64,000 nt of DNA. Source: an uncultured Lachnospiraceae bacterium. GTDB lineage: Bacteria > Bacillota > Clostridia > Lachnospirales > Lachnospiraceae. The stretch covers positions 1-64,000 of the forward strand of contig CAJTRK010000016.1 of the NCBI GenBank assembly GCA_910578475.1. The letters are read 5' to 3'. The notes under the pieces were generated by a model. The model was not told where the DNA came from. It ran no database searches and saw only the letters and a program-made list of their open reading frames with translations. Position numbers and translations under genes: made by a program. The number at the start of each line of letters is the position of its first letter. Position 1 is the first letter of the stretch. Shown one piece after another: positions 1 to 9,328 of the stretch.

Positions 1-86
1 CAGGGAGGCAGAAGCACCTCGTTTCCCGGTCTGCGGATAGTGACAGTGCTTTTACCTTTAGAGACATCAATACCAACTGCGTTCAT
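1..86 (-). CDS. IS110-family transposase, N-terminal fragment cut by window edge
   Basis: Only the first 28 codons lie in the window. The minus strand reads MNAVGIDVSKGKSTVTI, the typical opening of IS110-family DEDD (RuvC-like) transposases, in which the Asp of GIDVSK (residue 7) is the first catalytic acid. An AAGGAG site at 99-94 (minus strand) precedes the ATG at 86. IS110 transposases work with a bridge RNA encoded in the non-coding end of the element, and here that end would be 87 to about 357. The rest of the gene is off the left edge, so intactness cannot be judged. I am fairly sure of the family from the N-terminus and the context of a broken host gene. Confidence 0.75.
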   Translation of the reverse strand, partial: MNAVGIDVSKGKSTVTIRRPGNEVLLPP

Positions 87-357
87 GAAAATACTCCTTT
101 AGAATGTATTAGCAAGGGTCGTTACCAGTTTTCTCATTGCCTGTTCAATCTACTGGAATTTCACACGAACGCCAGAGGGTTCAACCTGCGTAAAACGAAC
201 GCCGCGAATGAGTGCTGGTTGGCTGACTGATTCACGGACGCTGGGTCCTCAGAGTTAATGGCCAGACCGATTGCTTACTCATTCTAACAGCTTAAGCAAT
301 AAGATGGATAACATCCTAGCTGGTTGTTAGGAATATCAACCATAAATACATTGTAGT
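87..357 (-). mobile_element. Left end of IS110-family element, candidate bridge RNA region
   Basis: Non-coding stretch between the transposase start and the broken fucosidase gene. Read on the minus strand it has an 8-bp stem (300-293 with 277-270, loop 15 nt), then a short GGTC/GACC stem (268-265 with 247-244) whose loop holds a 14-nt segment (265-252). That segment matches the host sequence just outside the element (374-361) at 13 of 14 positions. Further in, the 9-mer ACGAACGCC occurs twice on the plus strand (165-173 and 195-203). A 6-bp inverted repeat TGGTTG/CAACCA (about 321-342) lies near the outer end. The order 5-prime stem-loop, then a loop matching the target, fits known IS110 bridge RNAs. 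The exact element end (about 350-357) is estimated from where fucosidase-like coding starts. Confidence 0.55.
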
Positions 358-1134
358 AGGGAGTTAATGACCAGGTACGGAGATATTGACGTGATGTGGT
401 TTGATGTAATGCTGACACGGAAGGGATTCTCTTGGGAACCGGAAAAGGTACGCGAGATGATTCGTGAATTGAATCCTGATACGATGGTGAATGCGCGCCT
501 TGAAGGATACGGGGACTATGAGACGCCTGAGTTGTATATTCCGTTACGGCCGCTGAAAGAACATTGGGAATTATGCAGCACTTTTAATAACTCCTGGGGA
601 TATCGGCCGCAGGATGTACAATATAAGGATATTCGCCAGATTGTACGAATGCTGACCGCCTGCATTTCCAAAGGCGGAAACCTGCTGATTTCTTTCGGAC
701 CGACGCCGGAGGGAGAAATTCCTGCGGCGATAGAAGAAAAAATGCGAGAGCTTGGGAAGTGGACTCATAAATATGAAGAAGCTATCTATCCGACAGAGCA
801 GGGCATTGCGCCGGAATATTTTCACGGAGACAGTACCTTGAGCGAGGACGGAAAGACGCTGTATCTGTTCTGCCATGATAAGCCCAACGGATTTCTGTTA
901 TTGAACGGTATCAGGAATAAGACAATGAAGGTGACTTCTCTGACAAATGGCAGGGAACTTACATGGACGCTTACTGGCGGTGCACCGTGGCTTGGAATGC
1001 CCGGACAGATTTGGATTGAGGTGCAGGAAGAGGATGCGGACGAAATCTGTACCGTTATTAAGATTGAATTTGAGCAGCCAATTGACATGATACCGTGCGA
1101 TGAAGAGAAAAGTTCCGTAGGCGGAGCGGAGTAG
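358..1134 (+). pseudogene. Alpha-L-fucosidase (GH29), C-terminal remnant interrupted by IS110 element
   Basis: The frame reads RELMTRYGDIDVMWFD from 358, the GH29 segment that carries the catalytic nucleophile Asp (the last D of the DVMWFD stretch). It continues with the rest of the barrel (NPDTMVNAR, GGNLLISFGPTPEG) and a C-terminal beta domain to the stop at 1134. Family members have roughly 180-200 further residues in front. Here the frame is closed at 343-345 inside the IS end, so the N-terminal half is missing or lies beyond the element. The ATG at 367 lacks a ribosome binding site and would not give a complete enzyme. An intact enzyme would release L-fucose from glycans. Confidence 0.8.
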
Positions 1135-1213
1135 ATGCGCCGGTTGGATTTTTCGAATAACATGAGCCTTCTTTGGGCATACTGGAAAAAAGTGTGTTCA
1201 AAGGAGGTTTTTT

Positions 1214-2533
1214 ATGGAACAGATATTGCGTATTGTGGAGGTACATGCGAGAGAAATATTGGATTCCCGGGGAAATCCGACAGTAGAGGCGGAAGTGACA
1301 GTAGAAAAAGAACCGGGCGGAGAAAGAATTACGGGAAGGGCTGCCGTGCCGAGCGGCGCCAGCACAGGAAGATTTGAAGCGGTGGAGCTGCGGGACGGCG
1401 AGACAAGATATTTTGGCCTCGGAACGATGAAAGCGGTTAATAATGTAAATACAAAAATCAGAGAGGCTCTGCTTGGCATAAACGCGCTCGACCAGGGCCT
1501 GATTGACCGTATTCTGATAGACCAGGACGGTACAGAGAATAAAAGCAATCTGGGAGCCAATGCGACGCTCGGCGTTTCGATGGCTTGCGCAAAGGTAAGT
1601 TCGCTGGCGCTGCGGATGCCGTTGTACCGCTATCTGGGCGGCGCGCACACGAGGCTGCTTCCGGTTCCCATGATGAATATTTTAAACGGCGGCAAACATG
1701 CGGATAATACGGTAGATTTTCAGGAATTTATGATTATGCCCGTACAGGCGGAAAGTTTTGCCGACGGGCTGCGGATTTGTGCGGAAATTTATCACAACCT
1801 GAAACAAATCTGCAATCAGAAAGGGCTTTCTACAGGCGTCGGCGACGAGGGCGGATTTGCGCCATCGCTGGCGGATGCGGAAGAGGTGCTTTCTCTGATT
1901 GTCGATTCCATCAAGGCAGCCGGATATGCGCCGGGACAGGACATTAAGATTGCGATGGATGCGGCGGCGAGCGAGCTTTATGATGAAACGACGGACACCT
2001 ATTATTTTCCGGGCGAATCCCGTATGCGGAATCAGGAAATCAGAAGAAGCGCTTCCGAGATGGTGGCATACTATGAAAAACTGGTGGAGCGTTTTCCGAT
2101 TATCTCGATTGAGGATGGTCTGTTTGAAGACGACTGGGACGGCTGGCAGCTTTTGACCAAAACGCTCGGGGAAAAAATCCAGCTCGTGGGAGATGACCTG
2201 TTTGTCACCAATACAAAAAGACTGGATGCGGGCATAAAGCTGCAGACTGCCAATGCGATTCTCGTAAAAGTCAATCAGATAGGCACGGTCAGCGAGGCTA
2301 TGGAGGCAATTGAGATGGCTCATAAGAACGGATATAAGACGGTCATTTCTCATCGTTCCGGTGAAACGGAAGACACATTTATTGCGGACCTTGCCGTGGC
2401 AGTCAATGCGGGACAGATTAAGACGGGAGCGCCCTGTCGAAGCGACCGTATCGCCAAATACAATCAGCTGCTTCGCATCGAGGAAGAACTCGGCAGCGTG
2501 GCCTGCTATAAGGAGCCGTTCAATAAGATTTAA
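1214..2533 (+). CDS. eno: Enolase (phosphopyruvate hydratase)
   Basis: This enzyme converts 2-phosphoglycerate to phosphoenolpyruvate in glycolysis in the cytosol. The 439 residues match the usual enolase length and show the whole signature: SRGNPTVE near the N-terminus, the mobile loop SGASTG, NGGKHADN, VGDEGGFAP, the Mg2+ ligand regions SIEDGL and GDDLFVTN, the catalytic Lys in LVKVNQIGT, and SHRSGETED. A strong AAAGGAGG sits 7-8 bases before the ATG. It follows the fucosidase remnant by 79 bp and is followed by a hairpin. Whether this is the only enolase of the genome cannot be seen. Confidence 0.97.
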   Translation: MEQILRIVEVHAREILDSRGNPTVEAEVTVEKEPGGERITGRAAVPSGASTGRFEAVELRDGETRYFGLGTMKAVNNVNTKIREALLGINALDQGLIDRILIDQDGTENKSNLGANATLGVSMACAKVSSLALRMPLYRYLGGAHTRLLPVPMMNILNGGKHADNTVDFQEFMIMPVQAESFADGLRICAEIYHNLKQICNQKGLSTGVGDEGGFAPSLADAEEVLSLIVDSIKAAGYAPGQDIKIAMDAAASELYDETTDTYYFPGESRMRNQEIRRSASEMVAYYEKLVERFPIISIEDGLFEDDWDGWQLLTKTLGEKIQLVGDDLFVTNTKRLDAGIKLQTANAILVKVNQIGTVSEAMEAIEMAHKNGYKTVISHRSGETEDTFIADLAVAVNAGQIKTGAPCRSDRIAKYNQLLRIEEELGSVACYKEPFNKI

Positions 2534-2573
2534 GGCGAAAACGTGAAAAAAGAAATACAAAAAGAACTTCATC

Positions 2574-2624
2574 GCACAAAGGCTGCGCGGCGGGGAAGAT
2601 TCCCCTGTCTGCGCAGTTTTGTGC
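2574..2624 (+). terminator. Long hairpin after enolase, possible terminator
   Basis: GCACAAA (2574-2580) pairs with TTTGTGC (2618-2624). CTGCGC pairs with GCGCAG and GGGGAA with TTCCCC inside. No long T run follows, so termination is likely but not certain. Confidence 0.45.
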
Positions 2625-2744
2625 TTTGAGGAGATGAGAATCTGCGCAGTGTGGATAATTGGGAGTGAAATCGCTGAATGGCATTAGACACCGGAAGGTG
2701 GATGGTGTATGATAGGAACAGATTTTACATGGAGGAAGACACAT

Positions 2745-4193
2745 ATGCTAATATTGAAATCAAATAAAACACAGTATGAATATGACATCCACTCGCTGGT
2801 AAAGGCTTTTTATCCGGAAGAAGAAGTCAGGGTACTGACGCCTGATTCGGTAATCAAAGACCGGATGCTGTTGGAGAAACCGGCGCAGATGGAACTTGTG
2901 TTTGAGGAAGAGACGGTACTTTTCCGGGTTGCGCAGAACCGCGAATACATATGGCATATCGAAGAGGAAGAATATGACGAATATAAAAATGCGTTTAAAC
3001 GCTTTTTGTATACTTCCCTAAGGAAAGAAACGGGAATTTCACTTCCCTGGGGGAATCTGACGGGCATCCGGCCTACGAAGATTGCGATGACCATGCTGGA
3101 GGAAGGCAGGCGTGAAGAGGAAATTCTTTCTTTTCTGGAAAGGAAGCATTTGGTCAGCAGGGATAAGGCGGCGCTCAGCCTGGAAATTGCGGAACGGGAA
3201 CGACGCATTTTGCGGCCGCTTCATGGTGAAAACGGTTACAGTCTGTATATAGGAATCCCGTTTTGTCCGACGACATGCCTGTATTGTTCTTTTACATCTT
3301 TTCCAATCAGCGCGTGGAAGGCGAGGGTGTCGGATTATCTGTGTGCGTTGGAACAGGAAATAGAGTATACTGCGGCTGCATGCCGGAACAGGATTTTGGA
3401 CACGGTATATATTGGAGGCGGCACGCCGACGTCGCTGACAGCGGACGAACTGGACAGACTGCTTTCGAAACTGAAAGCTTCTTTTGACTTCACTTCGGTA
3501 CAGGAATTTACGGTTGAAGCCGGCCGGGCCGACAGTATTACGGAAGAAAAGCTGCGTGTGCTTTATCGTCATGGCGTGAGCAGGATTTCCGTGAATCCGC
3601 AGACGATGAACCAGGAAACGCTGCGGTTTATCGGCCGCCAACATACGGTGGAACAGGTGGAAAAAGCTTTTTTCATGGCGAGGGAAGTCGGATTTGATAA
3701 CATTAATATGGACATTATCCTGGGGCTTCCCGGAGAAACGGCGGAGGATGTGAGAAGGACAATAGAAGCCATACGGGCGTTGGAACCGGAAAGCCTGACG
3801 GTGCATTCCCTTGCGGTGAAAAGGGCTTCCCGGCTGGCGGACTGGATAACGCAGAATGGTATTTCTGCGCTTTGCAATACGGAAGAGACGATGCGGATTG
3901 CGGAAGAGGGCGCGCGCGGCATGGGAATGGCTCCCTATTATCTTTACAGGCAGAAAAACATGTCGGGCAATTTTGAAAACGTCGGCTATGCGAAAGACGG
4001 AAAGTATGGAATTTATAATATTTTGATTATGGAGGAAGTACAGAGCATCATTGCGCTCGGCGCAGGGACCGTGACCAAAAGGGTCTATCCGGACGGACTG
4101 ATTAAGCGGTGCGATACGGTCAAAGATGTTGCGCTCTATATCGAAAGAATCGATGAAATGATTGAACGGAAGAAACAGCTTTTAAGCGATTGA
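2745..4193 (+). CDS. hemZ: HemZ-type radical SAM coproporphyrinogen dehydrogenase
   Basis: Radical SAM enzyme of the HemN/HemW superfamily, HemZ subgroup (482 aa with this start). It is expected to bind a 4Fe-4S cluster through C174, C178 and C181 (motif CPTTCLYC). GGGTPTSL is the SAM-contact glycine motif and GLPGET follows in the barrel. The N-terminal ~165 residues before the cluster motif are typical of HemZ and absent from HemN. HemZ proteins are annotated as oxygen-independent coproporphyrinogen III dehydrogenases, though the activity of the clostridial members is not firmly established. The start at 2745 is chosen because GGAGG at 2731 is well spaced. The frame is open 36 bases further upstream. 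Confidence 0.85.
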   Translation: MLILKSNKTQYEYDIHSLVKAFYPEEEVRVLTPDSVIKDRMLLEKPAQMELVFEEETVLFRVAQNREYIWHIEEEEYDEYKNAFKRFLYTSLRKETGISLPWGNLTGIRPTKIAMTMLEEGRREEEILSFLERKHLVSRDKAALSLEIAERERRILRPLHGENGYSLYIGIPFCPTTCLYCSFTSFPISAWKARVSDYLCALEQEIEYTAAACRNRILDTVYIGGGTPTSLTADELDRLLSKLKASFDFTSVQEFTVEAGRADSITEEKLRVLYRHGVSRISVNPQTMNQETLRFIGRQHTVEQVEKAFFMAREVGFDNINMDIILGLPGETAEDVRRTIEAIRALEPESLTVHSLAVKRASRLADWITQNGISALCNTEETMRIAEEGARGMGMAPYYLYRQKNMSGNFENVGYAKDGKYGIYNILIMEEVQSIIALGAGTVTKRVYPDGLIKRCDTVKDVALYIERIDEMIERKKQLLSD

Positions 4194-4256
4194 GGAAAAT
4201 CTGACCCGGCAGAAAAGATAACCTGTACGAAGCGTCGTAATGGAAGGGGATAACTT

Positions 4257-6704
4257 ATGAAAAAGATAACGGTAACGGATGCTTATCTGGAGGTACAGAC
4301 GAGGGAATACAATTACCGTCTGATTCCTATAACAGAAGAAATCATCCGGTGTATTACGTCGAAAAAAGAAATCATAGAAGATACGCATTCGCTTATGATT
4401 GAAGCGTTTGTCGGGCGGGGCGAATATCCGCCGGTAAAGTTTGAGGTATGTCAGGATATGGATTCTGTATGCCTGAAAACGGCCGGGGTGCAGGCTGAAA
4501 TTGTGCCGGAAACCGGCGCGGTTTCCTGGAAGCATGGGGACGGCCGGGCATGGGCGGCGGAAATGGGCCGCGAACTGTCGAAAACCGATGTGTTTCATTA
4601 TACGACAGGTGATGAAGAACCGGTTATCCATCGTGTGAAAACCGTAGACGGCGAACGAAATTTTATCCAAAATCTGAAAGAAGTGAAAGACAGAGAGGCT
4701 TACCGGGGCAGAATTTTTTTCCGATGGGAAGACGGAGAAGGCATTTACGGTCTGGGGCAGGCGGAAGAGGGAATTTATAATTACAGAGGGCATAATCAGT
4801 TTCTTTATCAACATAATATGCGTATACCGATGCCTTTGTTTGTATCGGATAAAGGCTACGGCGTATTGGTGGACTGCTGTTCTCTGATGGTGTTTCATGA
4901 TGAAGTCTCCGATAAAAAGGAACAGGAGGCAAAAGAGTCTTATCTGTTTCTGGACACCGTGGACCAGATTGACACTTATTTTCTTGGAGGCGGAAGCATG
5001 GATGGCGTAATTCATGATTACCGTTATCTGACCGGTAAGGCACAGCTTTTGCCCAAATGGGCCTATGGTTATGTGCAGTCCAAAGAACAGTATTATACGG
5101 CCCGTGAACTGGTTGAAATCGTGCAAAGATACCGCAAGGAGCGGATTCCGCTGGATTTGGTGGTTCAGGACTGGAATACCTGGGAGCCGGGGAACTGGGG
5201 TGAAAAAATTCTCGACCGGAACCGTTATGGGGATATGAAAGAATGTGCGGAAGAAATAAACCGTATGAATGCGCATACGATGGTGTCCGTATGGCCGAAT
5301 ATGAATTTCGGCGGCAGAAATCATACGGAATTTCTGGAAGCCGGTCATCTTCTGCATGATTTAAGCACTTATAATGCGTTTGACGAAACGGCCAGGAGGA
5401 TATACTGGGAACAGGCGAAAGAAGGATTGTTCAATCAGGGATTTGAATCCTGGTGGTGTGACTCCACGGAGCCTTTTTCAGGCCCGGATTGGAGCGGAGA
5501 GATAAAAAGAGAACCCTGGGAGCGTTATGTGCTTGTCGGAAATGAGCATAAGAAATATTTGGACGCTTCCGTCGCAAATGCGTTTGCCCTTCAGCATGCC
5601 AGAGGAATCTATGAAAATCAGCGGAAAGACTGCCCGGATAAGCGTGTTTTAAATCTGACCCGTTCCGGCTATGCTTCCGGCCAGAAATATGGCGCTATGT
5701 TATGGTCAGGCGATACCTGCGCATCCTGGGAAACATTGCGCATACAGATAAAGGAAGGCCTGAATATGGGGCTTTCGGGTTATCCATACTGGACGTTTGA
5801 CATCGGGGGCTTTTTTACGGTAGGGGACGAGTGGAAAAACCGCGGGTGCGGGTGTAGTACGGATGCATCTCCGAAGTGGTTCTGGAAAGGAAACTATGAC
5901 GAAGGCGTAAAAGATAAAGGGTATTGTGAACTGTATACCAGATGGCTTCAGGCAGGGACATTTCTGCCGATGTTCCGTTCCCACGGAACGGATACGCCGC
6001 GCGAGATATGGAATTTTGGGGAACCGGGTACGATGTTTTATGATGCAATCGCCAGGTTTATCCGGCTCCGCTACCATCTCATGCCTTATATTTATTCGGT
6101 GGCGGGCGCGGTGCATTTTGAAGACAGCACCATGATGCGCAGCCTGTTATTCGATTTTCCGAAAGATAAAACCGCGGCGGCAGTAACGAATGAGTTTATG
6201 TTCGGCCCTTCTCTTTTAATCTGTGCCGTGACGGAGCCGATGTATTATGAAGCCGGTTCCCGCGCGCTTTCCCGTGAAAAAGAATGGCAATGTTATTTGC
6301 CGGAAGGGTGCGGCTGGTATGATTACTGGACGAATCGATATTATGAAGGCGGCCGGCTGGTGAAAGTGGACGCGCCAATCGAAAAGATTCCGGTCTTTGT
6401 GAAGGCAGGTTCCATTATCCCGACGGTGGAAGATATTCAATATGCAGGGCAGAAGCCCGAAGAACCCATGAAAATTTATGTATATCCCGGAGCGGATGCG
6501 GCGTTTACCCTGTATGAAGACGAGGGGGATAATTATGAGTTTGAAACAGGAGCCTTTGTTATGACGACCTTCTTTTGGAATGAGCGGCTTCGTACTTTGA
6601 AAGTAAAATCACGAAAGGGCGATTACCCCGGCTGGCAGGAAGCGGAATATACGGTGGAAATCTGCGGGGAACAGGGGGATATCGTTTCAAGCGGAGGACT
6701 ATGA
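4257..6704 (+). CDS. Glycoside hydrolase family 31 (alpha-glucosidase/alpha-xylosidase type)
   Basis: GH31 retaining alpha-glycosidase, 815 aa. It has an N-terminal beta-sandwich (about 1-240), a catalytic barrel (about 260-610) and C-terminal beta domains. The nucleophile is D402 in WWCDSTEP and the acid/base is D486 in SGDTCASW. There is no signal peptide, so it should act on imported oligosaccharides in the cytosol. Exact specificity (alpha-glucoside, alpha-xyloside or other) cannot be read from sequence. An AAGGGGAT site precedes the ATG. The stop overlaps the ATG of the following AraC-type sensor (ATGA), so the two are translationally coupled. Confidence 0.9.
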   Translation: MKKITVTDAYLEVQTREYNYRLIPITEEIIRCITSKKEIIEDTHSLMIEAFVGRGEYPPVKFEVCQDMDSVCLKTAGVQAEIVPETGAVSWKHGDGRAWAAEMGRELSKTDVFHYTTGDEEPVIHRVKTVDGERNFIQNLKEVKDREAYRGRIFFRWEDGEGIYGLGQAEEGIYNYRGHNQFLYQHNMRIPMPLFVSDKGYGVLVDCCSLMVFHDEVSDKKEQEAKESYLFLDTVDQIDTYFLGGGSMDGVIHDYRYLTGKAQLLPKWAYGYVQSKEQYYTARELVEIVQRYRKERIPLDLVVQDWNTWEPGNWGEKILDRNRYGDMKECAEEINRMNAHTMVSVWPNMNFGGRNHTEFLEAGHLLHDLSTYNAFDETARRIYWEQAKEGLFNQGFESWWCDSTEPFSGPDWSGEIKREPWERYVLVGNEHKKYLDASVANAFALQHARGIYENQRKDCPDKRVLNLTRSGYASGQKYGAMLWSGDTCASWETLRIQIKEGLNMGLSGYPYWTFDIGGFFTVGDEWKNRGCGCSTDASPKWFWKGNYDEGVKDKGYCELYTRWLQAGTFLPMFRSHGTDTPREIWNFGEPGTMFYDAIARFIRLRYHLMPYIYSVAGAVHFEDSTMMRSLLFDFPKDKTAAAVTNEFMFGPSLLICAVTEPMYYEAGSRALSREKEWQCYLPEGCGWYDYWTNRYYEGGRLVKVDAPIEKIPVFVKAGSIIPTVEDIQYAGQKPEEPMKIYVYPGADAAFTLYEDEGDNYEFETGAFVMTTFFWNERLRTLKVKSRKGDYPGWQEAEYTVEICGEQGDIVSSGGL

Positions 6705-8953
6705 AGAATAAATTATTTTTGAAATACTTTCTTATGAACCTCAGCCTGATAATTGTCATTCTGGCGAGTTGTCTGGCGGATATCTTTTTTACCTATCAGC
6801 TTGAGAAAAACAATGTCATCGGGCAGAATGAGACGATGTTGAATGAAAGCCGGGGAGAGCTGGAGGAACTGCTTCTTACGATTTCCTCGATTTCTTCCGC
6901 GCTTCGTTCCAATGTTTCGCTCCAGGCGCTTAATAAGTATCATGGAGATGAATTATCCACAGATAAATATGTGGAAATGAATTATCTTCAGAAGGAATTA
7001 TTTCATGTGCAGACGATAGCCAATATATCCGGGACCGGATTTATTCTGTTCCGGGATAATCCGGCTTTCGTTTCTACTGCGCAGGTGGCGGACGATTTCG
7101 GAGAATATTACGGAACGTATTTTGAGGTAAAGGGAAAGACGGCAGAGGAATTTAAAAATGAAATTATGAGTTTTACGGATTATGTCACCTGCGTTGTTTA
7201 TCCGGAAGTGACCGTATTTGACGGCCGGATGAAACAACTGGAAAATCCGCTTGTCGTCGTTGCAAAAGCATATACGAACCGGATTGTCGATAAATCCGTG
7301 GCATTTGTATTTGTAATCGACGAGAAAGAACTTTACGGGAAATTATTTACCGATAACCAGAAAGATAATTTAATCTGCATTTCCGATAAATACGGAAATG
7401 TGCTCAATTATTATGGAGAAGGCGCGGAAGAACTGAATCAGTACCTGAACCGGGATATTGAAAAAGACGGGACGTTTATCATTCAGGACGCTCAGTACTA
7501 TTTACAGAAGACGGTTGAGGAGTTTAACCGAAATTCCATTATTTCCGCGATTCCGGTCAGACTGGTGCAGCAGCAGACAATCCGTCTGCTCGGCGTAAAC
7601 TTAAGCGTGCTGCTGTTAGCGGTCATTATCAGTATTTTGATTGTCATTTTGTTCAGTTATCAGAAATCGGCTTCCGTGCAGGGACTCCTCGACAATATTA
7701 ACGAATGGGCGGAGACAAAATATGTGGCGGGCAACGAATACCAGTATATCCGGGAAAAGGTGGGAATGATTGCCGATTCCAGGAATGAATATCAGAAAGC
7801 GCTGGCGGAACTCCGCGTCCAGATGAATAATAATATATTGGAACAGATGTTTGTATGGGAAATTACTTCGCCGAAGAAACAGGAATTATGTCGGAAAATG
7901 ATTCCGGAAGAAATCCAGTATTTTTATGTGCTGGTCGTTTTATGCGAAGAAGAGGATGCGGAAGCGCTGCTGAACACTTTCTATGTGCTGGACCGTATGG
8001 CCGGAGAATATATCGGCGGAGAATATCTGAGGGCGCAGACGGCCATGAATGAAATAAGCTTTCTCGTGGGAGTTGCGGAAAACGAGCTCATCAGAAAAAG
8101 AGAGGAATCTAATAAACTGGCAATGTTTTTGCGGGAGGCGACGAAGGAGACCGGAAATGTTTTTCATATTGGCGTCAGCGGAATCGGGATGGAGCTTACG
8201 GACATTCATTCCTGTTATCTGCAGGCAAGACAGGCGCTCAACAGTTATACGAGAGAACATCTGAATACGGTTGGGTATTACTCTGATTTGTTAAACAGCA
8301 CGGGCGATAATCTCGTGAATATACATTTTGTGGACAAACTGTATCAATATCTGCTGAGCGGGAAAGAACAGACCTTTATGGAAACGTTGGATAAGCTCAT
8401 ACGCCATTACCGGGTGAGCCCTTATCTTTATGAAAAAAGTATGCAGGAAATCTGCTATTCCATCAGGCATACAGTTATCTGCGCGGCGGAAGAACTTTCC
8501 ATATCGGAGACGGAGCTGCAAATGGAAAACTGGAATGAGCGCAGCGGTTTTGAGGAGCGCATAGAAGAGTTGAAGCTGGCCGCCGGACACCTGTTTGCGG
8601 CAAACGAGAAGAATAAACGCAGTCATAATACGCTTCTGAAAGAAAACATCATCAGTTATATTCATGAAAATTACCGGAACCCGAATTTATCTACGGTCAT
8701 GGTCAGTGAAAATATGAAAATATCGGAGAAATATCTGATACAGTTCCTGAAAGAGCAGACCGGTAAAACATTCGCCAAATACATTGAAGACATGCGGGTG
8801 GAAAAGGCAAAGGAACTTCTTTCGGAAACAGAATACAGCAACGAGCAGATTGCCGGAATGGCCGGGTTTGGTTCTTTGAACAGCTTTTATCGGGTGTTTC
8901 ATAAAAAAACCGGCGTTTCACCCGGAACATACCGGAAAAAGCGGGGGTTCTGA
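6701..8953 (+). CDS. Membrane-anchored AraC-family sensor-regulator
   Basis: One polypeptide of 750 aa. It has a transmembrane helix (about 9-31), an extracellular sensor region of about 260 residues, a second transmembrane helix (about 294-318), a long cytoplasmic linker and a C-terminal AraC double helix-turn-helix (about 645-750; EKYLIQFLKEQTGKTF, NSFYRVFHKKTGVSPG). This layout is common in Firmicutes next to LplB/YtcP-type sugar transporters and couples extracellular sugar sensing to transcription. It overlaps the GH31 gene by 4 bp, is followed by a terminator, and lies directly before the binding-protein/permease genes. These are its likely targets. Confidence 0.88.
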   Translation: MKNKLFLKYFLMNLSLIIVILASCLADIFFTYQLEKNNVIGQNETMLNESRGELEELLLTISSISSALRSNVSLQALNKYHGDELSTDKYVEMNYLQKELFHVQTIANISGTGFILFRDNPAFVSTAQVADDFGEYYGTYFEVKGKTAEEFKNEIMSFTDYVTCVVYPEVTVFDGRMKQLENPLVVVAKAYTNRIVDKSVAFVFVIDEKELYGKLFTDNQKDNLICISDKYGNVLNYYGEGAEELNQYLNRDIEKDGTFIIQDAQYYLQKTVEEFNRNSIISAIPVRLVQQQTIRLLGVNLSVLLLAVIISILIVILFSYQKSASVQGLLDNINEWAETKYVAGNEYQYIREKVGMIADSRNEYQKALAELRVQMNNNILEQMFVWEITSPKKQELCRKMIPEEIQYFYVLVVLCEEEDAEALLNTFYVLDRMAGEYIGGEYLRAQTAMNEISFLVGVAENELIRKREESNKLAMFLREATKETGNVFHIGVSGIGMELTDIHSCYLQARQALNSYTREHLNTVGYYSDLLNSTGDNLVNIHFVDKLYQYLLSGKEQTFMETLDKLIRHYRVSPYLYEKSMQEICYSIRHTVICAAEELSISETELQMENWNERSGFEERIEELKLAAGHLFAANEKNKRSHNTLLKENIISYIHENYRNPNLSTVMVSENMKISEKYLIQFLKEQTGKTFAKYIEDMRVEKAKELLSETEYSNEQIAGMAGFGSLNSFYRVFHKKTGVSPGTYRKKRGF

Positions 8954-9006
8954 CGCGGATTCTTACTTTTTGAAAGAGATTTTAAAAAATGAAAAACGTG
9001 TATTGC

Positions 9007-9039
9007 AAAAAAAGACTGGAATTTTTTCAGTCTTTTTTT
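9007..9039 (+). terminator. Intrinsic terminator after AraC-type sensor gene
   Basis: AAAAAAAGACTG (9007-9018), a loop of 9 nt, then CAGTCTTTTTTT (9028-9039). The T run makes a clear rho-independent terminator, and the A run makes it work in both directions. Confidence 0.85.
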
Positions 9040-9118
9040 GGGATTATTACTAAATAGGAGATGGATTCGGATGTTGAGAATATGAATGGCCGTCAAAGTA
9101 TGCTATGGTGAAAAAGAA

Positions 9119-9258
9119 GTAACAGTTCAGCCTTATGATATTCCGCGAGTAAAATCGCTCTGTATGCGATTTTGCGAGTTGTGAAAGCGCCAAAATGCGA
9201 CTTGGGAGCATTTTGTGTGCATCCGGCATGACAGTGAAGCCGAAGGATGAACTGTTAC
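9119..9258. repeat. 140-bp palindromic element with 16-bp terminal inverted repeats (MITE-like)
   Basis: Outer arms GTAACAGTTCA-g-CCTT (9119-9134) and AAGG-a-TGAACTGTTAC (9243-9258) pair with one mismatch. Inside are two further hairpins: AAAATCG (9151-9157)/CGATTTT (9167-9173) and AAAATGC (9192-9198)/GCATTTT (9208-9214). No open frame of note. It lies between a terminator and the binding-protein gene. It could be a miniature transposable element, an intergenic structured repeat, or a leader RNA for the transporter operon. A genome copy count would decide. Confidence 0.6.
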
Positions 9259-9328
9259 AAAAAGACAAAGCGAGAGATTCTTATCGCGGAGAAACTACTA
9301 ATCTATATTTCAACACAGGAGGTACAAT

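Noticed and set aside
3039..3806. Long minus-strand open frames opposite HemZ, GH31, GH2 and SecDF genes
   Set aside because: They are antisense shadows of well-supported genes and show low-complexity Arg/Pro/His-rich products without ribosome sites.
9119..9258. Riboswitch upstream of the binding-protein gene
   Set aside because: The fold is a simple palindrome with nested hairpins and no known aptamer core was recognised.
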